A DNA stretch of 6,644 nucleotides. It comes from Chloroflexota bacterium. Its GTDB lineage: Bacteria; Chloroflexota; Dehalococcoidia; RBG-13-53-26. Where the stretch lies: positions 1 to 6,644 of the forward strand of contig JAUWXW010000093.1 of the NCBI GenBank assembly GCA_030616195.1. Reading direction: 5' to 3'. Both the position numbers and the translations under genes were made by a program. The first letter of the stretch is position 1. Each line of letters opens with the position of its first letter. The notes under the pieces were generated by a model. That model saw nothing but the letters and a program-made list of their open reading frames with translations, was not told where the DNA came from and made no database searches. Shown here piece after piece: positions 1-5,696 of the stretch.

Positions 1-459
1 ATAATCTGGAACAAAGCGTCCAGCGCCAGCCCTTCTACTGCCTGGGGCACCTGGTTGTCTGCCGCCAACCCCATACTTCGAGACGTCCACGAATACATCC
101 TGGTCTTCTCCAAGGAAGCCTTCAATAGGAAAAACGCCGAAGAAAAGATTAGTAGTGTGACGAGGGACGATTTCCTGGAGTTTACCAAAAGTGTTTGGAC
201 CTTCCCTGCTGAGCCGGCCCGCAAGATAGGACACCCGGCGCCTTTTCCTGTTGAGCTTCCTCACAGATTAATACAGCTATATACCTTTGAGGGTGAGGTT
301 GTCTTAGACCCGTTCTGCGGCAGCGGCTCAGCGTGCATCGCAGCAATCGAGAGCGGCAGGCATTACATAGGCTATGACATAGATGAGAAGTATGTACGAT
401 TGGCTGAGAGGAGGATAAGGGAGCACAAGGAGCAGCAACTGCCGTTCTCCTTTAGGTAG
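1..459 (+). CDS. Site-specific DNA methyltransferase, beta class (5'-truncated by window edge)
   Basis: The frame is open from base 1 to the TAG at 457-459, giving the last 152 residues; the true start lies upstream. The visible part begins with a block typical of MboII/DpnIIB-like adenine or N4-cytosine methyltransferases (AWGTWLSAANPILRDVHEY, about 40-96). Next comes the GHPAPFPVELPHRLI segment (about 229-273), then the S-adenosylmethionine-binding motif DPFCGSGSA (307-333) and the IGYDIDEKYVRLAERRI stretch (about 367-417). The SAM motif sits near the C-terminus, which fits the beta order in which the catalytic (D/N/S)PPY motif comes first; that motif would lie upstream and is not visible. 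The motif reads GSGS where most family members have GSGT. The enzyme would methylate an exocyclic amino group in a specific DNA site. No restriction partner is seen downstream, so whether it is an orphan or part of a restriction-modification pair is open. The TTG at 55 is not a credible start, because the conserved block begins before it. Confidence 0.9.
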   Translation: MIWNKASSASPSTAWGTWLSAANPILRDVHEYILVFSKEAFNRKNAEEKISSVTRDDFLEFTKSVWTFPAEPARKIGHPAPFPVELPHRLIQLYTFEGEVVLDPFCGSGSACIAAIESGRHYIGYDIDEKYVRLAERRIREHKEQQLPFSFR

Positions 460-479
460 GCAGGATTGCGAAGCGAGGT

Positions 480-508
480 GGATATATGGGAATATTAGGA
501 TATAGGGG
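480..508. repeat. Short imperfect direct repeat upstream of argH
   Basis: GGATATATGGG at 480-490 recurs as GGATATAGGGG at 498-508, a start-to-start distance of 18 bases. It lies in the 61-bp spacer between the methyltransferase stop and the argH start. The spacing puts both copies on nearly the same helix face, which a dimeric regulator could use. It may also be chance in a purine- and A/T-biased spacer. I see no good sigma-70 promoter around it and no recognisable ARG-box palindrome. Confidence 0.3.
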
Positions 509-520
509 CACAAAGAAGAT

Positions 521-1903
521 ATGAAGCCGTTACGCAGCCGCTTCCAGAAAGATGCCGATAAGCTGGTGGAACAATATACCGCCTCTGTTCCTTTTGACCA
601 GCGCCTTTATCGGCAGGACATTGCTGGCAGCATTGCCCATGCCAGGATGCTGGCCAAGCAGGGCATTATCTCAGATAAGGAGACGGAGCTGATCGTGATG
701 GGGCTGGCCTCCATCAGGGAGGAGATCGAACAGGGGAAATTTCAGTTCAAGCCTGAGCTGGAGGATATTCATATGAATATCGAGGCTCGCCTCACTGACA
801 AGATAGGCGAGATTGCAGGGAAGCTTCATACCGCCCGCTCCAGGAATGACCAGGTTGCCCTGGATTTGCGCCTGTTCACTAAAGAGGCTATTGGAGAGAC
901 GATCCACAGGCTGAAAGAGCTGCAACGGGCTCTTCTGGATGTGGCGCAGGCCAACAAAACCGTTGTCATGCCGGGCTATACCCATCTGCAGCGGGCCCAG
1001 CCAGTCCTTTTGGCCCATCACCTCCTGGCCTATTTCGAGATGCTGGAGCGGGACATATCCAGGTTCGGGGACTGTCTTGGGCGGACCGATGTCCTGCCCC
1101 TGGGTAGCGGAGCACTGGCTGGTGTGCCCTACCCCATTGATCGTGCCTTCGTTGCCCAGGAACTGGGCTTCAGCCAGGTGAGTCAAAACAGTATTGATGC
1201 TGTCTCCGACAGGGACTTTGTAATCGAGTACCAGGCGGCAGCCAGCATAGCCATGATGCATTTGTCACGCCTGGCTGAAGAGTTTACTCTGTGGTCCTCA
1301 AGCGAGTTTGGTTTCATTGAAATTGATGAGGCCTATGCCATCGGCTCAAGCATCATGCCTCAGAAAAAGAACCCGGATGTGGCCGAACTGGCGCGGGGCA
1401 AGACAGGGCGAGTTTATGGCAATCTCTTGGGTATTCTGACTGTCATGAAAGCCTTGCCGTTGTCGTATAACAGGGATTTGCAGGAGGACAAGGAGGGTTT
1501 GTTTGATAGTGTAGATACACTGCTGTCGACCCTGGAAGTATTTGCCGGCATGGTGAGGACAGTCAAGGTCAATTCTGCGCGCACTCACCAGGCTGCTGAA
1601 GAGAGCTATGTTCTAGCCACTGACATTGCTGATTATCTGGTGAAGAAGGGGGCTCCCTTTCGAGAGGCGTATAGTGTGGTAGGCAAACTGGTGAGTTATG
1701 CTATTGATCAGGGCAAGAGCCTAAATCAGCTTGATCTCAGCCAATATAGACGTTTTTCTCCTCTATTTGAGGAGGATGTCTATGCTGTTACTATAGACTC
1801 CTCCGTTGCGGCACGGAATGGCCTGGGTGCTACTGCTCCTCATCAGGTGGAGGCCCAACTGGCCAGGGCAAGGGATATTGTCAGGGGTGGAGATGAGGGT
1901 TGA
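521..1903 (+). CDS. argH: Argininosuccinate lyase
   Basis: This 460-residue protein has the full family length. It cleaves argininosuccinate to arginine and fumarate in the cytoplasm, the last step of arginine synthesis, and works as a homotetramer in the fumarase/aspartase superfamily. Conserved regions appear in order: HTARSRNDQVALDLRL (about 103-118), GYTHLQRAQP (152-161) with the active-site His155, and the superfamily signature GSSIMPQKKNP (275-285). The signature is the mobile loop carrying the catalytic serine (Ser276 or Ser277) and a substrate-contacting lysine. The C-terminal GLGATAPHQVEAQLARAR is also typical. The ATG at 521 is preferred: it gives the usual N-terminus, and an in-frame TAG at 503-505 blocks extension. 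Its ribosome binding site is weak (AAAGAAG, about 512-518). The gene follows the methyltransferase by 61 bp and converges on rpmB. No argG or other arg gene is in the window. No missing residues or frameshifts are seen. Confidence 0.97.
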   Translation: MKPLRSRFQKDADKLVEQYTASVPFDQRLYRQDIAGSIAHARMLAKQGIISDKETELIVMGLASIREEIEQGKFQFKPELEDIHMNIEARLTDKIGEIAGKLHTARSRNDQVALDLRLFTKEAIGETIHRLKELQRALLDVAQANKTVVMPGYTHLQRAQPVLLAHHLLAYFEMLERDISRFGDCLGRTDVLPLGSGALAGVPYPIDRAFVAQELGFSQVSQNSIDAVSDRDFVIEYQAAASIAMMHLSRLAEEFTLWSSSEFGFIEIDEAYAIGSSIMPQKKNPDVAELARGKTGRVYGNLLGILTVMKALPLSYNRDLQEDKEGLFDSVDTLLSTLEVFAGMVRTVKVNSARTHQAAEESYVLATDIADYLVKKGAPFREAYSVVGKLVSYAIDQGKSLNQLDLSQYRRFSPLFEEDVYAVTIDSSVAARNGLGATAPHQVEAQLARARDIVRGGDEG

Positions 1904-1919
1904 GCTTGCCGCTGCCGTT

Positions 1920-1949
1920 TTCACCGCTGGTTTCAGCCGTCCTGGTGAA
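1920..1949. other. Nested inverted repeat in the argH/rpmB convergent gap
   Basis: TTCACC (1920-1925) pairs with GGTGAA (1944-1949). Inside it GCTG (1926-1929) pairs with CAGC (1934-1937) around the loop GTTT, leaving six unpaired bases (1938-1943) on one side. A second small stem, ACCG-CAGC-CGGT, lies at 1965-1976. Neither is followed by a run of T on either strand, so neither is a textbook intrinsic terminator. It may still weaken read-through between the two convergent genes. The 84-bp gap 1904-1987 holds nothing else I can name. Confidence 0.35.
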
Positions 1950-1987
1950 GGCATGGCCGGGGCGACCGCAGCCGGTTTGGAGGAGGG

Positions 1988-2173
1988 TTAATGGGCAAGT
2001 TTGTGCTGGGTGCGCAAGCACCTGGTACAGATCTTGAGCCGTCGCTCCTTGCCACCTATAGACACTTTGGCGCTACGAATATTGGGCAACCACTGTCGTT
2101 TGGTATGACGCTTGGAGTGGCTTACGTTGTGTCCAAATTGGAGTGTCTTTCCACAAAGCTCACATTTTGCCAT
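1988..2173 (-). CDS. rpmB: 50S ribosomal protein L28 (zinc-ribbon, C+ form)
   Basis: This 61-residue basic protein has the size and pattern of bL28. The N-terminal MAKCELCGKTLQFGHNVSHS matches the family's opening, which leads into the conserved HTKRQWLPNI and then ICTRCLRTQHKLAH at the C-terminus. Two CxxC pairs, Cys4/Cys7 and Cys49/Cys52, make this the zinc-binding form, as opposed to the C- form that has lost the cysteines. L28 binds 23S rRNA in the large subunit. The start is ATG, read as CAT at 2171-2173. The leader ahead of it has no clear Shine-Dalgarno sequence. The gene is transcribed away from the fakA-like gene, an arrangement also known from Bacillus (rpmB opposite the yloU-yloV operon), and converges on argH. 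It appears to be a single-gene unit with its own promoter near the fakA start. Confidence 0.96.
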   Translation of the reverse strand: MAKCELCGKTLQFGHNVSHSKRHTKRQWLPNIRSAKVSIGGKERRLKICTRCLRTQHKLAH

Positions 2174-2190
2174 AGATTTCTGCTACTATG

Positions 2191-2218
2191 TTGACAAAGA
2201 GTGTTTTTACTGTAAGAT
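2191..2218 (+). promoter_or_regulatory. Predicted sigma-70-type promoter of the fakA-fakB-fakB-argS cluster
   Basis: A perfect -35 TTGACA (2191-2196) is followed after 16 bases by TAAGAT (2213-2218), which matches the -10 consensus at four of six positions including the key A2 and T6. This would start RNA near 2225, about 27 bases before the ATG at 2252. It lies in the intergenic region just ahead of the first gene of the cluster, where a promoter is required. Prediction is from the sequence only. Confidence 0.6.
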
Positions 2219-2228
2219 TACCAGAACA

Positions 2229-2257
2229 ATAATACAGGGAGAGCTGAAAACATGCAA
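2229..2257 (-). promoter_or_regulatory. Candidate promoter of rpmB, back to back with the fakA promoter
   Basis: On the minus strand TATTAT (2234-2229, five of six to the -10 consensus) is preceded, after 17 bases, by TTGCAT (2257-2252, three of six, with the TTG intact). Transcription would begin near 2222 and leave a leader of about 49 bases before the rpmB ATG. The -35 element would overlap the fakA start codon. The -35 match is poor, so this is tentative. Confidence 0.35.
2236..2243 (+). promoter_or_regulatory. Ribosome binding site of the fakA-like gene
   Basis: AGGGAGAG is followed by an 8-base spacer and the ATG at 2252. It is the clearest Shine-Dalgarno sequence in front of any gene in this cluster and supports the chosen start. 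Confidence 0.6.
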
Positions 2258-3910
2258 CAGCGTCAGGGGGACAGGGCGAACGAGGTGGAGTTGTACAGTG
2301 GCCGACAGTTGAGGGAGATGTTCGCCGCAGGCATGTCCTGGCTGGAGAAGAGCGCTCCGGATATCAACGCTCTGAACGTTTTCCCTGTGCCTGATGGTGA
2401 TTGTGGCACCAACATGGTGTTGACCATGCGCTCTATTCTTGAAGAGGCGTATCGTGCTCCGGACAGCAACGTTTCTGGAGTGGCCCGGGCCATGGCACGT
2501 GGTGCTTTGATGGGGGCTCGGGGGAATAGTGGGGTAATCCTGTCCCAGATCTTTCGTGGTTTGGCACAGGGATTGGAAGAGAGAGAATCCTTCACCGGCA
2601 GTGACTTTGCCGATGCCTTGGCTGAGGGAGCGACCATGGCTTATAAAGCACTGAGCCATCCCGTCGAGGGAACGATACTTACGGTGGCCAGGGAAGCTTC
2701 CTTCGCTGGTCAGACAGCTTGTGCCGGGACAGCCAACTTGCTGCCCGTTATGGAGGCCACGGTGAGAGCGGCCAGGGACTCTGTTGCTAATACTCCTAAC
2801 TTGCTCCCTGTTCTACGGCAGGCAGGGGTAGTAGATGCTGGTGGGCAAGGACTGTACGTGGTATTGGAAGGCGTGTTGAAATATCTGAGGGGAGAGACAG
2901 AGGAGATGCGGTACCGCCGGCCTCAAGTAGTTGCCAGCAGCGTGCCTCTGGTATGCAACCTTCCACAACTGGCTATGGCAAAGGAGGACCCCTACGGGTA
3001 CTGTACTGAGTTTGTGGTGGAAGGCCACAGGGTATTGAATCGGGACAAGATCATGAAGAGGTTGAGTGATAAGGGTCAATGCCTCATCGTGGTAGGCGAT
3101 GAGAATATGGCTCACATCCATATCCATACCTTTGAGCCTGGTAAGGTTATCCAGTATGCTACTTCGCTGGGTGTCCTCCACCAGATAAAGGTCCAAAACA
3201 TGGATGACCAGCACAGGGAGTTTAGTGAGATGACGAGGGCCCAGTCGCCGCCAGTTGACATTGCTACTGTAGCCGTGGTTTCAGGAGATGGCCTGGTGCA
3301 GGTCTTCCAAAGCCTGGGAGTTACGGCCGTTGTTCCCGGGGGACAGACTATGAATCCCAGTACTCGTGAACTACTGGAGGCGGTACAATCGGTTCCACAG
3401 GATAAGGTGATTATCCTGCCCAATAACAAGAACATTATTCCGGCTGCCAAGCAGGTTCCAGGGTTGACCAGCAAGAAGGTAAGGGTCGTGCCCACAGAGA
3501 CCATTCCTCAAGGGGTAGCTGCCCTTCTCTCCTTCAACTACGATGCTGATTTAAGAGCTAACGCCTCTCTGATGAAAGAGGCAAGTTCAGCAGTAAGAAC
3601 GGTGGAGGTAACCAGGGCGGTGCGCTCCACCAGCACCAGCAGATTCAAGATAAGGCAAAAACAGGCGATTGGATTCGTTGATGGGGAGCTAACTTCCGTT
3701 GGCGAAAGTCCTGATGAAGTCCTGTGGCAGGTGTTGCTGGGTCTGGACGTGAAGGGGAGCGAGGTAATCACCATTTATTATGGCAGGGATATGAGACGCT
3801 CTGAAGCCGAGGGAGTAGCGGACAGAATTCGCCAGCAATACCCTGATCTGGAGGTAGAGTTGTTTCATGGCGGCCAGCCGCACTATCATTATATCGCCTC
3901 TGTTGAATAG
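2252..3910 (+). CDS. fakA: DAK2-domain fatty acid kinase subunit, FakA/YloV family
   Basis: The 552-residue length and three-part layout match FakA/YloV. The N-terminal DhaL/DAK2 nucleotide-binding domain (about 12-212) carries NVFPVPDGDCGTNM (42-55), whose aspartates Asp48 and Asp50 should bind Mg-ATP, and GARGNSGVILSQ (88-99). The middle domain has YGYCTEFVVEG (248-258) and HIHIHT (288-293). Cys251, His290 and His292 correspond to the structural zinc ligands described in Staphylococcus FakA. The C-terminal domain (about 335-552) includes SGDGLVQVFQSLGVTAVVPG (344-363) and ILPNNKNI (388-395) and is the part expected to bind FakB. The enzyme phosphorylates a fatty acid held by a FakB (DegV) protein, giving acyl-phosphate for membrane lipid synthesis; two such genes follow directly. 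Position 51 is Cys where the motif usually has Thr. Dihydroxyacetone kinase is unlikely, because no DhaK-type gene is present and the C-terminal domains are of the FakA kind. The kinase role is inferred from family and context. Confidence 0.92.
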   Translation: MQQRQGDRANEVELYSGRQLREMFAAGMSWLEKSAPDINALNVFPVPDGDCGTNMVLTMRSILEEAYRAPDSNVSGVARAMARGALMGARGNSGVILSQIFRGLAQGLEERESFTGSDFADALAEGATMAYKALSHPVEGTILTVAREASFAGQTACAGTANLLPVMEATVRAARDSVANTPNLLPVLRQAGVVDAGGQGLYVVLEGVLKYLRGETEEMRYRRPQVVASSVPLVCNLPQLAMAKEDPYGYCTEFVVEGHRVLNRDKIMKRLSDKGQCLIVVGDENMAHIHIHTFEPGKVIQYATSLGVLHQIKVQNMDDQHREFSEMTRAQSPPVDIATVAVVSGDGLVQVFQSLGVTAVVPGGQTMNPSTRELLEAVQSVPQDKVIILPNNKNIIPAAKQVPGLTSKKVRVVPTETIPQGVAALLSFNYDADLRANASLMKEASSAVRTVEVTRAVRSTSTSRFKIRQKQAIGFVDGELTSVGESPDEVLWQVLLGLDVKGSEVITIYYGRDMRRSEAEGVADRIRQQYPDLEVELFHGGQPHYHYIASVE

Positions 3911-3919
3911 GGTGTACAG

Positions 3920-4759
3920 ATGGCCATGGTGAGAATAGTAACCGATACCGTCGCTGATATCCCGCCGCAGGTGGCCCAGGAGCTAGGGATTACCATAGTA
4001 CCGTTGTACGTGCGTTTTGGCAGTGAGGTTTATCGCGACGGGGTAGAACTGAGCACGGAAGAATTCTACCGCAAGCTAGTCACTAGCACAACACTTCCTG
4101 TCACTAGCGCGCCGTCTCCGGGAGAGATGTCCGATATCTACGACAAGCTGGCTGAAGAGACTGACGAGATCCTTTCCATTCACGTTTCTTCGAAAATGAG
4201 TGCCGTCTGTGAAGTGGCCTTGCAAGGTAAGGAACAGATGAAGAATAAATGCCGGGTGGAGCTGGTTGATTCTCTATCGGGTGGTATGGGGGAGGGGCTT
4301 ACAGTCATCGCTGCTGCCAAGGCGGCTCGGATGGGGGCAAAGCTGGATGAGGTTGCTGATATGGCCAGGAAGGCTGTACCCAAGGCACATGTCCATATGT
4401 GCTTCGATACCCTGGAGTATCTGAGGAGGGGGGGACGCATCGGTAGAGCCCAGGCGCTAATAGGGTCGGTGCTAAAAATAAACCCTATTGTTGGGACAAA
4501 AGATGGCGAGGTACAACCCTTTGGCAGGGAGCGCAGTCGGGCCAAGGCGATTGATCGGCTATACGAGTTTGCTAAGAGCCTTCCTAGTATAAGGGAATTG
4601 GCAGTGGAGCATGCTACTACTCCCGACGAAGCCGAGGCACTGGCGCAGCGCCTGGATGCCGTATTCCCCAGGGAACATATCTATATTTCCAGAGTTGCTC
4701 CTGCGGTGGGAGTACACGTTGGTCCTCATGTGGTTGGTGTCGCTGCGTTGGAAAGCTGA
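3920..4759 (+). CDS. DegV family protein, FakB-like fatty-acid-binding protein (first copy)
   Basis: This 279-residue protein is a full-length DegV. Family landmarks appear in order: IVTDTVADIP (6-15), LGITIVPLYVRFG (22-34), TSAPSPGEM (62-70), SKMSA (91-95), LVDSLSGGMGEGL (115-127), DTLEYLRRGGRIGRAQ (163-178) and VGVHVGP (263-269). In Staphylococcus FakB the TS of the TSxxSP loop, the serine of the SKMSA-type segment and the His of GVHxGP hold the fatty acid carboxyl or phosphate; the equivalents here are Thr62/Ser63, Ser94 and His266. The basic GGR stretch is near the surface thought to contact FakA. It would bind a fatty acid and hand it to the kinase encoded just upstream. The gene starts 9 bases after fakA, and a weak AGGGTG (3909-3914) could serve either ATG, 3920 or the in-frame 3926; the second would give the more typical N-terminus. 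TDTVADI replaces the commoner TDSTADL. Its ligand cannot be read from sequence. Confidence 0.93.
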   Translation: MAMVRIVTDTVADIPPQVAQELGITIVPLYVRFGSEVYRDGVELSTEEFYRKLVTSTTLPVTSAPSPGEMSDIYDKLAEETDEILSIHVSSKMSAVCEVALQGKEQMKNKCRVELVDSLSGGMGEGLTVIAAAKAARMGAKLDEVADMARKAVPKAHVHMCFDTLEYLRRGGRIGRAQALIGSVLKINPIVGTKDGEVQPFGRERSRAKAIDRLYEFAKSLPSIRELAVEHATTPDEAEALAQRLDAVFPREHIYISRVAPAVGVHVGPHVVGVAALES

Positions 4760-5673
4760 TGGCAGTAAAGGTACTTACTGATAGCACCTCGGATCTTCCC
4801 TCTGAAGTAGCAGAGGCTTTAGGGATTACCATCGTACCGGCCTATGTTCACTTTGGCGATAAGACCTACCGGGATAGAGTTGACATAAGCGAGGACGAAC
4901 TATATCGGAGGCTGGTAGCGGGGCCAGTGCATCCCACCACCTCGGCGTGCTCGCCAGGGGATTTTGCCCAGGCCTATAGCAAGCTGGCTCAGGAGAGCGA
5001 CGAAATTGTCTCCATTACGGTCACCTCTAAGATGAGTGCCATGTACAACTCGGCGGTGTTGGGTAGAGAGGTGCTGGAAGGGAAGTGCCGTATCGAGGTA
5101 GTCGACTCTCAGTCAACAAGTATGGGTCTAGGGCTTATCACCATGGCGGCTGCCGAAAAAGCTCAGCGTGGTGGGAGTATCAATGAGGTGCTGGAAGTGG
5201 CGCATCAGGCTATTCTCACCACCAAAGTTCTTGCTATGCTTGACACTCTTAAATATGCATTGAAAGGGGGGCGCCTGAATAAGGCATCCCGTTTTCTGGG
5301 AGTTGTGATTAAAGTGAAGCCTATGATTACTGTTCGAGATGGAGAGATCGTGTGGGCGGGTGTTGTGCGTACACGTACCAAAGCTATAGAGCGCCTGTGT
5401 GAGTTTGTGAAGAAACGCCTCCCTGTTGAAGACATAGCTATAGCGCACAGCACTACACCAGAAGAGGCAGAGGGTTTGGCCAGCCGGATAAAGACCCTTG
5501 TTCCGGGGAAGCAGTCTCTTATTGCTAGGATTGGCCCGGCGTTGGGGGTGCACGCTGGTCCAGGCGCCTTGGTAGTAGCTCTCAGAGAGGTCAAAAGACG
5601 TCCAGACAAAGCTGTTCAGGAGAAGAGAAGAGGCAAAAGGTTTTCCTTACCCTCCTTACGGGCTTCCCGTTAG
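4759..5673 (+). CDS. DegV family protein, FakB-like fatty-acid-binding protein (second copy, basic tail)
   Basis: This 304-residue DegV protein starts at an ATG that overlaps the previous stop (TGATG, 4757-4761), so translation is probably coupled. Landmarks are VLTDSTSDLP (5-14), LGITIVPAYVHFG (21-33), TSACSPGDF (61-69), TSKMSAMYNSA (89-99), VVDSQSTSMGLGL (114-126), DTLKYALKGGRLNKAS (162-177) and LGVHAGP (262-268). Likely ligand-contacting residues are Thr61/Ser62, Ser93 and His265. Compared with the first copy this one is nearer the family consensus at TDST and MGLG but has TSAC for TSAP. It is clearly a paralogue: the motif order and many blocks coincide, and a 20-base stretch differs at one position between the genes. 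The DegV fold should end near residue 275. A strongly basic tail follows (276-304, 12 Lys/Arg against 3 acidic residues) that the first copy lacks. The protein would present a second range of fatty acids to FakA; that is inference. Confidence 0.93.
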   Translation: MAVKVLTDSTSDLPSEVAEALGITIVPAYVHFGDKTYRDRVDISEDELYRRLVAGPVHPTTSACSPGDFAQAYSKLAQESDEIVSITVTSKMSAMYNSAVLGREVLEGKCRIEVVDSQSTSMGLGLITMAAAEKAQRGGSINEVLEVAHQAILTTKVLAMLDTLKYALKGGRLNKASRFLGVVIKVKPMITVRDGEIVWAGVVRTRTKAIERLCEFVKKRLPVEDIAIAHSTTPEEAEGLASRIKTLVPGKQSLIARIGPALGVHAGPGALVVALREVKRRPDKAVQEKRRGKRFSLPSLRASR

Positions 5674-5696
5674 CCACTTCACTTGTCCCCGTGGAA

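Noticed and set aside
466..496. Possible argH promoter (TTGCGA with a downstream A/T-rich block)
   Set aside because: No acceptable -10 hexamer lies 16-18 bases from TTGCGA; nearby TATATG and TATTAG are at wrong distances.
671..1261. 196-codon minus-strand frame within argH
   Set aside because: Antisense shadow of a fully conserved argH; no recognisable domain or ribosome binding site.
1806..1991. 61-codon + strand frame starting inside the end of argH
   Set aside because: Its first half is a shadow of argH in another frame and the protein has no recognisable motif. Only its last 32 codons lie mostly outside argH; these are discussed as a finding, not called as a gene.
1991..2194. 67-codon + strand frame with a good ribosome-binding-like sequence
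   Set aside because: It lies antisense over the whole of rpmB, a clear L28 gene, and shows no family pattern of its own. Kept only as a finding.
2207..2659. Minus-strand frames over the start of the fakA-like gene
   Set aside because: They are antisense shadows of the conserved DAK2 domain and would also block the divergent promoter region.
2252..3910. Dihydroxyacetone (glycerone) kinase
   Set aside because: The DAK2 domain is shared, but the zinc-ligand middle domain, the YloV-type C-terminal domain and the DegV partners indicate the FakA family; no DhaK-type gene is present.
5674..5696. T-box or other leader regulating argS
   Set aside because: The gap is only 23 bases and shows no stem or terminator; such leaders need well over 100 bases.
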